DNA of 64,000 nucleotides. Origin: Bermanella sp034110565 (GTDB lineage: Bacteria > Pseudomonadota > Gammaproteobacteria > Pseudomonadales > Oceanobacteraceae). The stretch spans positions 1-64,000 of the forward strand of contig JAWUYY010000030.1 of the NCBI GenBank assembly GCA_034110565.1, written 5' to 3'. Shown piece by piece: positions 43,660 through 51,319 of this stretch. Under the pieces are notes generated by a model. The model was not told the origin of the DNA, searched no databases, and was given only the letters and a program-made list of their open reading frames with translations. The first letter of the stretch is position 1, and each line of letters begins with the position of its first letter. Made by a program: the position numbers and the translations under genes.

Positions 43660-46600
43660 ACTTTGTCTACCTCAAACAATTCTTGATCAATCCAAATACC
43701 AAATACATCTTGCGCATAATGAATTGTATCTTGCGGGATCTGCGTTAACTCACCAAAGCAGCGCCTCACATGTAAGTCCTCACGCTCGCCACTGACACCA
43801 TACATGCCGGATGTGCCTTCAAATACAGCTTGAGCATTATCTAGCTGGGATTTACGGGCGGTTTTCTTAAGTGGTGCTATTAGTTGCCAGGCAGTTTCTG
43901 GTAACAAGGCTACAGGTTTACTGTGAGATTGAATAAAAATATCAACTAAGTTATTCAAATAAGACGTCGCATCCGTCGCGCTCATAGGCATTAAACTTAC
44001 CATCTGATCTTGGCAAATTAAGCGACTGTGCTTTTGATATCCCATGGCAGATAAACTGGCCTGCTCTAACATTAATTGAATAATATGTTTGGCTTTTAAT
44101 TTACTGGGTACCAATACAATATGGTATTGATCAAAGACCTTATATTGCCAACCCAGTAAACGAGTCCTTTCATCCGCCAACTGCATGTTCACTTCAATAG
44201 GGGGCAAGGCTTCATATTCTTTAAAATCTTCATACGCATTAAACATGGGCTGAAGCTGTTGCTCTAATCCTTGCCAATGTTGCAACCCGATTTCACCAAA
44301 CGCAAGCTCCCCTTCACTAGCCGTTTTACCTGTATGTAAGCCGTGCACCGTATCTTGCAGCATATGTTGTTTAATTTTAAATTGAGTGAGCCCATCTAAT
44401 TCAAACGGTTCATGATCTTCCACGTCATCTGTATATTGATACAAACTGATATCTAACTGATTATTTAAATAAAAACGCGCAGGCTGTTGGAAAAACTGAA
44501 TCAATTGTTCAAGCAAGACATCTTGTTGCGGCTCTTGTTTAACTGCTCCCAGTACGATTTTGGGTTCATCTTTAAGCTTGCCTTCATCTGCAATCGCCCC
44601 TAACCAATCCTGATTAAAACTAAAAAACTCAGAGCGGCCATCATAATAAACTGGATTAAACGGTTGCAATGGATGCTGGCGAATCACAGATGTTTGATTG
44701 TCATCTTCACAGATATAATCTAATAATTCCGCCAACACCACGGATGGTGTCATGGCTTCATCATTGCTTTGGTTTTTACTTTTATAGCTTAACCACAAAG
44801 ATTGGCGCGCCGATAAAATAGCCTCTAGAAATAAATAGCGATCTTCGTTGCGACGACTGCGATCCCCTAACCTGTGTTTAAAGCGCATTAAATCTAAACT
44901 ATTAGGAATCACACTGCGTGGGTATTCACTGTCATTTAATCCTAAAACTGCCACCACTTTAAAAGGAATACTTCGCATAGGCAGTAAGGTACAAAAGTTC
45001 ACCTTACCCACCATAAAATGTTGTGAGCCATTGGCTTGTTGCAAGCGTGCTTTTAAACCATCCGCAAACACACTGTGCTCAATAGTTTGCTCAAAGCCCA
45101 CTGTTTGAATACCTTGTATCCAGTTTTCAAGGGCTACATTCACGTGTTCTAAAACCCCTAACTCTTCATCACTAGGGGCAAATACAGTTTGCATCCATTG
45201 TTGAATAAACGGCCCCCACTCAATAGCGGTTCTGGCCGTTTTAGCTTGTTGGGCGAATTCATGTAAATCATGCACAAATGCCATTAACGGCCCTAATAAT
45301 GCCGCTTCTAATCCTTCCACGTTATCCACCGGCACGATGCCCTGTACTGGCTCTTGTGATTGCACGGCATAACCCATAAGCAAACGCTTAAAACCATATA
45401 GCCAGGTGTTCTGTTGCCACTGAGGCAAACCCAATTCACCACGACTTTCACCATCAAAACCCCATCGCACGCCTGCCTGAATCAGCCATTGTTTAAGTGT
45501 CGGGATATTGCCTTCATGTAAACCATAAGCGTGATAAATAGCTGGGATCTCAAGCAAGGTAATCACTTCACTAAAACGTAAACGCGATTGCGGCAAACCT
45601 AGTAATAAGATAAACCCGTTTAGTATTGGGTGTTCGGCTTGCAAGGGTCTGTCTGAAATAGAATAAGGTATGCGCATATTTGAATTTTGGCTGTTAAACA
45701 CCGCATCAATAAACGGCGCATAACTGGCCACATCTGGAATCATGACCACCACATCTTGTGGTGCCACCTCACCGTTCTCTAAAACACTTAATAGATGATC
45801 GTGCAGTACTTCCACTTCACGCATGGGGCTATGACACCCCACAATTTGAATGCTGTCATCCAAACCATTTTCAATCAGTGACGCATGGGGTTGTTGTAAA
45901 TTTAGAATCTGATCTTGGATGACTTCAAGTTGATTATGTCCATTACTTGCTAAGAATAACGACTGATCTTGAATATCAGGCACGTCTAATAATAGACGCT
46001 GAAAATCTTGACCAAGTTGACCCAGTGACGCGAGTAAATCATTACCTGCATCCACCATGGGCAATGGAATATTACGGGCACGTAAACGAGCCTGTACGGT
46101 TTCGCTGACCACGTCTCCCCAATAAAACTGACACGGATTAGGGGTTAATAAATGCACATCCATTTTTTGTGATAATAATTGCAGCGCGTCTATTTGATGC
46201 TTAGGTAAGGTGGTAAAACCAAAGAAGATCACTCGTTTAGGTAAGTGTTTACTATCCGCTTTATCCAATACAGTCATGAAATCGCTGACCATATTAGCGC
46301 GATGACGATCCGATAGACCTTTTCCATTTACCTTAGCAATTAAATACTGCCATAAGATGCCCTGCCATTTTTGATCCGTTAATGGCTCGCCATCTATTTC
46401 AAATGCTTGGGCTTGCCAGCTTTCTATCCAGTCTGGGCGATAAACCAAATATTGGTCGTATAAATCGGCAATGGTACTGGCTAAACGGTAATACTTGAGA
46501 GCTTGCTCGGCACTTGAGTCAGACTCATGGGGGGCCAGATAAGTGTGCAATAACTGAAACTCAGCCTTGGCCATCAGAGCGTCATCTTGCAAGCTTTCTA

Positions 46601-46883
46601 TGATGAGCCAAGTAAGGCTGTCTTTATTGAACACACTTTCTTGGGCTAGCCCTGGCATGAGCTGACGCTGGATCTGCCAAAAGTAACGCGATGGCATGGG
46701 AAACTCTAGATTAGCGGCGATCCCTAAGCTGTTGGCTAGCTGCATTTTCAACCAATGGGCAAGACCTGGGTTTTCCACCACGATGGTTTCATGCTCTAAA
46801 GGCGCCACGTCTTGCTCTAACAACAAAGCCACCAGCTGCGCCAGTAAACGTTCTACCTTGTTAGATTGATACAAATACAGCAT
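43656..46883 (-). CDS. recC: Exodeoxyribonuclease V gamma subunit RecC
   Basis: RecC is the scaffold and Chi-recognition subunit. The 1075-residue sequence has the family N-terminus (LYLYQSNKVERLLAQL and NPGLAHWLKMQLA), an inactive helicase-like fold and the segment LLPMRSIPFKVVAVLGLND. E. coli RecC has 1122 residues. It opens the operon; gene order recC-recB-recD without the intervening ptrA of enterics is like that of pseudomonads. Chi specificity of this species cannot be read from the sequence. Confidence 0.94.
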   Translation of the reverse strand: MLYLYQSNKVERLLAQLVALLLEQDVAPLEHETIVVENPGLAHWLKMQLANSLGIAANLEFPMPSRYFWQIQRQLMPGLAQESVFNKDSLTWLIIESLQDDALMAKAEFQLLHTYLAPHESDSSAEQALKYYRLASTIADLYDQYLVYRPDWIESWQAQAFEIDGEPLTDQKWQGILWQYLIAKVNGKGLSDRHRANMVSDFMTVLDKADSKHLPKRVIFFGFTTLPKHQIDALQLLSQKMDVHLLTPNPCQFYWGDVVSETVQARLRARNIPLPMVDAGNDLLASLGQLGQDFQRLLLDVPDIQDQSLFLASNGHNQLEVIQDQILNLQQPHASLIENGLDDSIQIVGCHSPMREVEVLHDHLLSVLENGEVAPQDVVVMIPDVASYAPFIDAVFNSQNSNMRIPYSISDRPLQAEHPILNGFILLLGLPQSRLRFSEVITLLEIPAIYHAYGLHEGNIPTLKQWLIQAGVRWGFDGESRGELGLPQWQQNTWLYGFKRLLMGYAVQSQEPVQGIVPVDNVEGLEAALLGPLMAFVHDLHEFAQQAKTARTAIEWGPFIQQWMQTVFAPSDEELGVLEHVNVALENWIQGIQTVGFEQTIEHSVFADGLKARLQQANGSQHFMVGKVNFCTLLPMRSIPFKVVAVLGLNDSEYPRSVIPNSLDLMRFKHRLGDRSRRNEDRYLFLEAILSARQSLWLSYKSKNQSNDEAMTPSVVLAELLDYICEDDNQTSVIRQHPLQPFNPVYYDGRSEFFSFNQDWLGAIADEGKLKDEPKIVLGAVKQEPQQDVLLEQLIQFFQQPARFYLNNQLDISLYQYTDDVEDHEPFELDGLTQFKIKQHMLQDTVHGLHTGKTASEGELAFGEIGLQHWQGLEQQLQPMFNAYEDFKEYEALPPIEVNMQLADERTRLLGWQYKVFDQYHIVLVPSKLKAKHIIQLMLEQASLSAMGYQKHSRLICQDQMVSLMPMSATDATSYLNNLVDIFIQSHSKPVALLPETAWQLIAPLKKTARKSQLDNAQAVFEGTSGMYGVSGEREDLHVRRCFGELTQIPQDTIHYAQDVFGIWIDQELFEVDKV

Positions 46884-47035
46884 TAAAATAACGCCTAGAT
46901 AAAGAAAACACCCATTTAAAAACAGTTACTTACAAAACACCAGCTCACAGAGAAAAAGCGAGGTAATAGGCAAAGGTTTGACATTCATATATGCTGATCC
47001 AAACTCAACAATATACACAGCATAAGGAATATTCC

Positions 47036-47401
47036 GTGTCTGACTGGCCAGAAACACTACCGGGTTTAAACATCAAACAGGCTCTCGTTCAACTGGGCGG
47101 GAAAAAAACACTTTATGTTCGACTTTTAGGTATGTTTGAAGCAAGCCACAGCGGTGATGCGGACAACATAATTGAAGCGGCAAATAAAGAAGATTGGCAG
47201 GCAGTACATGACCTAAACCACTCATTAAAAGGTGTGTCAGGTAATTTAGCAGCAAGTGAACTCTTTGATCTATGTACGGCAATTGATCATAAAGTTAGAG
47301 ATGACAATCACGACCTACAAACAGAATTGGCAGCCCTACCGCAGGCGATGGCAACACTTTTGGCGTCCGCGAAACTAGCGAAACAGCTCCCCCTTGAATA
47401 A
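47036..47401 (+). CDS. Free-standing Hpt-domain phosphotransfer protein
   Basis: The 121-residue protein from GTG 47036 has an all-helical Hpt bundle with the phospho-accepting His62 in NHSLKGVSGNLAASEL. It contains no kinase or receiver domain and so acts as a phosphorelay shuttle. GTG 47036 has AAGGAA eight bases upstream; the earlier ATG 46991 overlaps a TTGACA (46978-46983) that looks like a -35 box, so the shorter start is preferred. A hybrid sensor kinase lacking an Hpt domain is encoded at 51320-54019 and may be its donor (inference). Confidence 0.85.
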   Translation: MSDWPETLPGLNIKQALVQLGGKKTLYVRLLGMFEASHSGDADNIIEAANKEDWQAVHDLNHSLKGVSGNLAASELFDLCTAIDHKVRDDNHDLQTELAALPQAMATLLASAKLAKQLPLE

Positions 47402-47550
47402 CTTAAGCATGACACATAGCCTTGCATTTGCGCATGGAACGCAACCTCAAGGCTATATTCACTGCCAAACCTGAAAACACTCTCAGCTAAAAATACACAT
47501 GCGTTAAATCAATTGCATCTTGATAAAACCATTGCACTCATGCGTGTTAT

Positions 47551-48141
47551 TTAGGCCAGCGCCTGCTTAACAAACATTAAGCGATCTTGCCCAAAGAACA
47601 CATCTTCACCCACTTTAAATGCAGGCACGCCAAACAAACCTAGTTCATGAGCATCCGCCACAGTTTGTTTTAATGCTTGTTTGATCTCTTGTTGCTGGCA
47701 GCCCTGTAAAATATCCGCGACATCAAAACCTATATCCGTTAAGTGCTGTGCAACGGCTTGTTCGTCATTTACATCTAAGCCGTCTTGCCAGATAGCAAGA
47801 AACGTCTGTTCAACAAATAAGGGGATTTTCTCTGCGCAAGTTTTCTGCAAATACAAACAAACTCGCAATAAAAATAGGGTATTAAATGGAAACTGCTTAG
47901 GCCACTTTAGGGGCACGTTATAATGCTTAGCCCACAAATGGCAATCGCGATGAATCCATTTAGCTTTATTGGGGATAAACGCAGGTGAAGGCATATCTTG
48001 CGCTTGATGCAATGCTCCTAACAGAACGGGCTTATAGTTAATATTAACTGGGATATTCGCCAGTACACTTGGTAACTGAGTGACGGCTAAATAACTATAA
48101 GGGCTCACAAAATCAAAATAAAAATCCAGCGTCTTATCCAT
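47551..48141 (-). CDS. 2-hydroxychromene-2-carboxylate isomerase-like protein (DsbA family)
   Basis: The protein has the thioredoxin-like fold of HCCA isomerases and kappa-class GSTs. The N-terminal active site is FDFVSPYSY (Ser12 in place of the Cys pair of DsbA), with LYLQKTCAEK and GLFGVPAFKVG (cis-proline) further on. Length is 196 aa. ATG 48141 follows an AGGA element. The family isomerises 2-hydroxychromene-2-carboxylate with glutathione in naphthalene degradation, but many members have other glutathione-dependent roles. No degradation genes flank it, so the substrate is unknown. Confidence 0.88.
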   Translation of the reverse strand: MDKTLDFYFDFVSPYSYLAVTQLPSVLANIPVNINYKPVLLGALHQAQDMPSPAFIPNKAKWIHRDCHLWAKHYNVPLKWPKQFPFNTLFLLRVCLYLQKTCAEKIPLFVEQTFLAIWQDGLDVNDEQAVAQHLTDIGFDVADILQGCQQQEIKQALKQTVADAHELGLFGVPAFKVGEDVFFGQDRLMFVKQALA

Positions 48142-48549
48142 GGTAACGATTCCTGAAGGGACTAAAGCAAATATCAAAGCACATCTTAGGTTAATCAATC
48201 AATGACCCCAAACGTTTCACTTATTTGGACCCTATTTGTATATTCCACAACACTAGATAGTCAAGATGCGAAGCTTGCATCCACGCGGTACCCGCAGGTA
48301 AAACCACGGTTGGATCCTCTTGCCATACTAATGTCTGAGTTTTGTACGAAAATACCACTGAACTCGAATTCATCTGGTACATACGACCCAGATATTTTTT
48401 TATTCAGTGGACATAAGTGCCAGTAACACACTGTTATATAAAAAAAATGAACAGCAACACTTTGACTAGGGCGCGCTTTGCGCTAATCTGCTCACCTGAT
48501 TTTTTTGGCCGACACGGGCCAAATACGGGATAAAAATAATAAAAAGCCC
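48142..48549. other. Divergent intergenic region with no supported gene
   Basis: About 400 bases separate the HCCA-isomerase-like gene from the exported protein gene. The open frame on the plus strand at 48202-48426 and a 53-codon frame on the minus strand at 48221-48382 lack ribosome binding sites and recognisable family signatures. Bidirectional promoters are likely but no consensus is strong. A GCGCGCTTTGCGC-like palindromic patch lies near 48471-48483. Confidence 0.4.
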
Positions 48550-49383
48550 ATGAAAACGATAATTTCATACACATCTTTGCTGCTAACAAGCGTTTTTGCT
48601 GTGAATCATCACGCAATGGCACAGTTGCAACCTTTGGATGATGCTCAAATGGAGCAGACCGTTGGCCAAGCCTATATCGAAATGGGCTCTCGCCTAGAGG
48701 GCGTCGACAAATTTAGTCGTATTACCTTTGGCCAGTCCGTTAAAATCCAAGCCAATGCAGACAGTCTTACCCTTGGTGCGAACTATGATAATGGCTTAGG
48801 TCTAGGTACGGGCACCGACTTTAACGCCAGTAATATCTCCTTGGGCTACATCGATACCAGCACCAATACTATTGTCCCTTTTGAATTTGAAAACCCATAT
48901 ATCGAATGGGCCGTCAATGATGTCACCAACGATATGATTGGCTTTCGCATCGGCTTTGAAGACGCTAAAGGCGTACTTCAGGGTGACTTCACCAACTTTA
49001 GTGGCAATATCGGCATGACCATTAACAACCAGGCAGCCAGTTTATTCACAGGGGTTGGTGGCAATATTACAGACAACCGCGCGACGCACATTGGTGAGAG
49101 CTCAGGCACCTGCACCAACGGCGTAGATTGCGTATCACTGGGTAATATCGAAAGCCTATCTGTCGCGGATACCGATGGTACTGGCACCGCTGACTTTTTC
49201 TTAGCCTTCCAGAAAAGCGCCCTTGACTGGGGCCAAGGTCCTGTCGCTAACAAGGGCTTTTTTATGAACGTGCCCACTGACACAAATCTCAATGTCACTG
49301 GCACAGGCTCCAACACTGGCCGCCTAGCTACCGAGTTTATTGATCGTGGCGTGGGTCGCTGGAATGTTACTCCCACCCCATAA
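48550..49383 (+). CDS. Exported protein of unknown function with LDDAQM-GQAYIE motif
   Basis: ATG 48550 begins a signal peptide (MKTIISYTSLLLTSVFAVNH, cleaved after HAMA, residue 24). The mature N-terminus QLQPLDDAQMEQTVGQAYIE has the L-x-D-x-x-M-x-x-x-x-GQ motif common to a family of envelope proteins of pseudomonads and marine gammaproteobacteria, sometimes labelled FilA-like or DUF6160-like. The rest (277 aa total) is beta-rich and Gly/Asn/Thr-rich, with two cysteines in SSGTCTNGVDCVSL that probably form a disulfide. It probably acts in the periplasm or on the surface. No operon partner is nearby. Confidence 0.75.
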   Translation: MKTIISYTSLLLTSVFAVNHHAMAQLQPLDDAQMEQTVGQAYIEMGSRLEGVDKFSRITFGQSVKIQANADSLTLGANYDNGLGLGTGTDFNASNISLGYIDTSTNTIVPFEFENPYIEWAVNDVTNDMIGFRIGFEDAKGVLQGDFTNFSGNIGMTINNQAASLFTGVGGNITDNRATHIGESSGTCTNGVDCVSLGNIESLSVADTDGTGTADFFLAFQKSALDWGQGPVANKGFFMNVPTDTNLNVTGTGSNTGRLATEFIDRGVGRWNVTPTP

Positions 49384-49528
49384 ATAATAAAGCACCTAGA
49401 TTCGGCCTGAATCAAGGTTATATCACCTCATTCATCTTATGATGAAAACTCTGCATTTCGCCTTTGCACATCACTAGGTATAATGCCGCCTTTGTACACT
49501 TAACCACATAAAAACTAGGATTATATCC

Positions 49529-50620
49529 ATGGGTCAACGCACCGCTTTATATGATGCACATTTAGCTGCTAGCGCGAAAATTGTCGACTTTGGTGGCTGG
49601 GACATGCCGATTCACTATGGCTCTCAAATTCAAGAACACAATGTGGTACGTGAAGACGCTGGCATGTTTGATGTTAGCCACATGACCGTTGTGGACATCA
49701 CCGGTCCAGACGCCACGGCATACCTGCAATACTTATTAGCCAATGATGTGGCCAAACTGAAAGAAGAAGGCAAAGCCTTATACAGCGGCATGCTCAACGA
49801 AAAAGGCGGCGTCATCGATGACCTAATCGTTTACCGCGCAAACGCACTTGGTGGCTACCGTGTAGTCGTAAACTGCGCCACTCGTGAAAAAGATCTCGCT
49901 TGGATGAACAAGCAAATTGCCAAGTTTGATGCACAACTAACCGAACACCCTCAGTTGGCTATGATTGCCGTACAAGGTCCTGAAGCCATTGAGAAAGCCA
50001 AACAAGCCGCTACTCCAGAGCAAGCCGCTATTATTGAACAACTGTCTATTTTCCAAGGCTTACCATGTGGTGATTGGTTTATCGGACGCACAGGTTACAC
50101 AGGCGAAGACGGCCTAGAAGTCATGATTCCTGAAGACCAAGCCGTTGCCTTTTGGGATGCGTTATTAAATGTAGGCGTTAAACCCGCTGGTCTAGGTGCC
50201 CGTGATACCCTTCGCCTTGAAGCGGGTATGAATCTATATGGCAATGACATGGACGAAAGCATTAGTCCATGGGAAGCAGGTATGGGCTGGACACTGGCTC
50301 TTAAAGACGACCGTGATTTCATTGGTAAAGCAGTTCTACTGGCAGAAAAAGAAGCCGGTATCGAATACAAGTTAGTGGGTCTTGTGCTGGAAACACGCGG
50401 TGTTATGCGCAGCCACCAGAAAGTGATATTCACTGGCAGCGACAAAACAGGTGAGGTGACCTCTGGTACCTTTAGCCCAACGTTGCAGCAATCCATTGCC
50501 ATGGCTCGCGTCCCTGCTGATGCCGGTACTGAGTGTGCTGTAGACATGCGTGGCAAAGCGGTTCCAGTGCGCATGGTGAAAATGCCATTCGTACGCAATG
50601 GCCAAAAAGTTTACGAATAA
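49529..50620 (+). CDS. gcvT: Glycine cleavage system aminomethyltransferase (T protein)
   Basis: GcvT transfers the methylene of the H-protein-bound aminomethyl group to tetrahydrofolate, releasing ammonia. The sequence begins GQRTALYDAHLAASAKIVDFGGWDMPIHY, with MFDVSHM, GLPCGDWFIGRTGYTGEDGLEV and GLGARDTLRLEAGM (folate and catalytic Asp-Arg region) all conserved. At 363 aa it matches E. coli (364). AGGA lies ahead of the ATG. No glycine riboswitch is recognised upstream. It is followed by gcvH 141 bases on. Confidence 0.96.
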   Translation: MGQRTALYDAHLAASAKIVDFGGWDMPIHYGSQIQEHNVVREDAGMFDVSHMTVVDITGPDATAYLQYLLANDVAKLKEEGKALYSGMLNEKGGVIDDLIVYRANALGGYRVVVNCATREKDLAWMNKQIAKFDAQLTEHPQLAMIAVQGPEAIEKAKQAATPEQAAIIEQLSIFQGLPCGDWFIGRTGYTGEDGLEVMIPEDQAVAFWDALLNVGVKPAGLGARDTLRLEAGMNLYGNDMDESISPWEAGMGWTLALKDDRDFIGKAVLLAEKEAGIEYKLVGLVLETRGVMRSHQKVIFTGSDKTGEVTSGTFSPTLQQSIAMARVPADAGTECAVDMRGKAVPVRMVKMPFVRNGQKVYE

Positions 50621-50632
50621 TTGGCCCCAAGT

Positions 50633-50689
50633 CAGGCGTCTAACGCCTGGCGCTCTGTCCTATCAAGGATTAAAGCGCTAGAATAGCGC
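50633..50689 (+). other. Two hairpins between gcvT and gcvH
   Basis: CAGGCGT-CTA-ACGCCTG (50633-50649) and GCGCTA-GAA-TAGCGC (50675-50689) form short perfect stems in the gcvT-gcvH gap. Neither is followed by a T-run, so they may be attenuation or mRNA processing elements. The features of a glycine riboswitch are not present. Confidence 0.4.
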
Positions 50690-50761
50690 CCAAATTAACG
50701 TAACAACTTAAGCGTCTGGGCCAGATAATTGGCCTGTGACTCAGATATTAAGGAAATAACC

Positions 50762-51145
50762 ATGGCTCAAATCCCAGCCGAACTAAAATACGTCACTTCT
50801 CACGAGTGGATCCGCGATGAAGGCAACGGCATTGTCACTGTTGGCATTACCGATTTCGCCCAAGAACAGCTAGGCGATGTGGTTTTCGTTGAATTGCCTG
50901 AAGTCGGCAGCGAAGTGAACAAAGATGACTCTATCGCGGTGGTTGAATCCGTTAAAGCCGCCAGCGATATTTACGCACCGGTGTCTGGTGAGATCATCGA
51001 AATCAATGAAGAACTAGCAGACGAGCCTGAAAAGGCCAACTCAGAGCCATATGATGGTGCATGGTTCTTCAAGGTTAAACTGTCAGAAGCAAGCGAACTT
51101 GAAAGCCTGCTAACCGCGGAACAATACGCGGCTGAATGCGAATAA
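50762..51145 (+). CDS. gcvH: Glycine cleavage system H protein
   Basis: GcvH is the lipoylated shuttle of the glycine cleavage complex. It has PAELKYVTSHEWIRDEG near the N-terminus and the lipoylation site Lys65 in VVESVKAASDIY, with NSEPYDGAWFFKVK at the C-terminal end. Length is 127 aa (E. coli 129). AAGGAA lies ahead of ATG 50762; the open frame starts earlier but those residues are not part of the family. A strong terminator follows, separating it from gcvP. Confidence 0.96.
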   Translation: MAQIPAELKYVTSHEWIRDEGNGIVTVGITDFAQEQLGDVVFVELPEVGSEVNKDDSIAVVESVKAASDIYAPVSGEIIEINEELADEPEKANSEPYDGAWFFKVKLSEASELESLLTAEQYAAECE

Positions 51146-51155
51146 GCAGCTAAAC

Positions 51156-51183
51156 AAAAAAAGCAGCTCTAGCTGCTTTTTTT
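51156..51183. terminator. Rho-independent terminator after gcvH
   Basis: A7GCAGCT and AGCTGCT7 arms (13 bases each) surround a two-base loop (a four-base loop once the innermost pair opens). It ends in T7 on the plus strand and mirrors on the other. It closes the gcvT-gcvH unit before the sensor kinase gene. Confidence 0.92.
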
Positions 51184-51319
51184 ATTCCCCCGACCAATCA
51201 CGCCTCTATATCCACTCTCCTAACCGCTATATCCATAAATTACCCAATAGCGCTTTTATATTGGTCTAACATTAATACATACCTAAGCTTGTTCTTATAA
51301 TTGGCATTCAGGCATTACA

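Noticed and set aside
48221..48382. 53-codon minus-strand open frame (starts MYQMNSS, ends WNIQIGSK)
   Set aside because: The translation is protein-like in composition but there is no Shine-Dalgarno, no recognisable family and only about 80 bases before the next gene. A search in relatives would settle it.
48202..48426. 74-codon plus-strand open frame before the 48550 gene
   Set aside because: No ribosome binding site or family signature; it overlaps the promoter region of two divergent genes.
49384..49528. Glycine riboswitch before gcvT
   Set aside because: The conserved aptamer core sequences are not found in this 145-base gap, nor between gcvT and gcvH, nor before gcvP.
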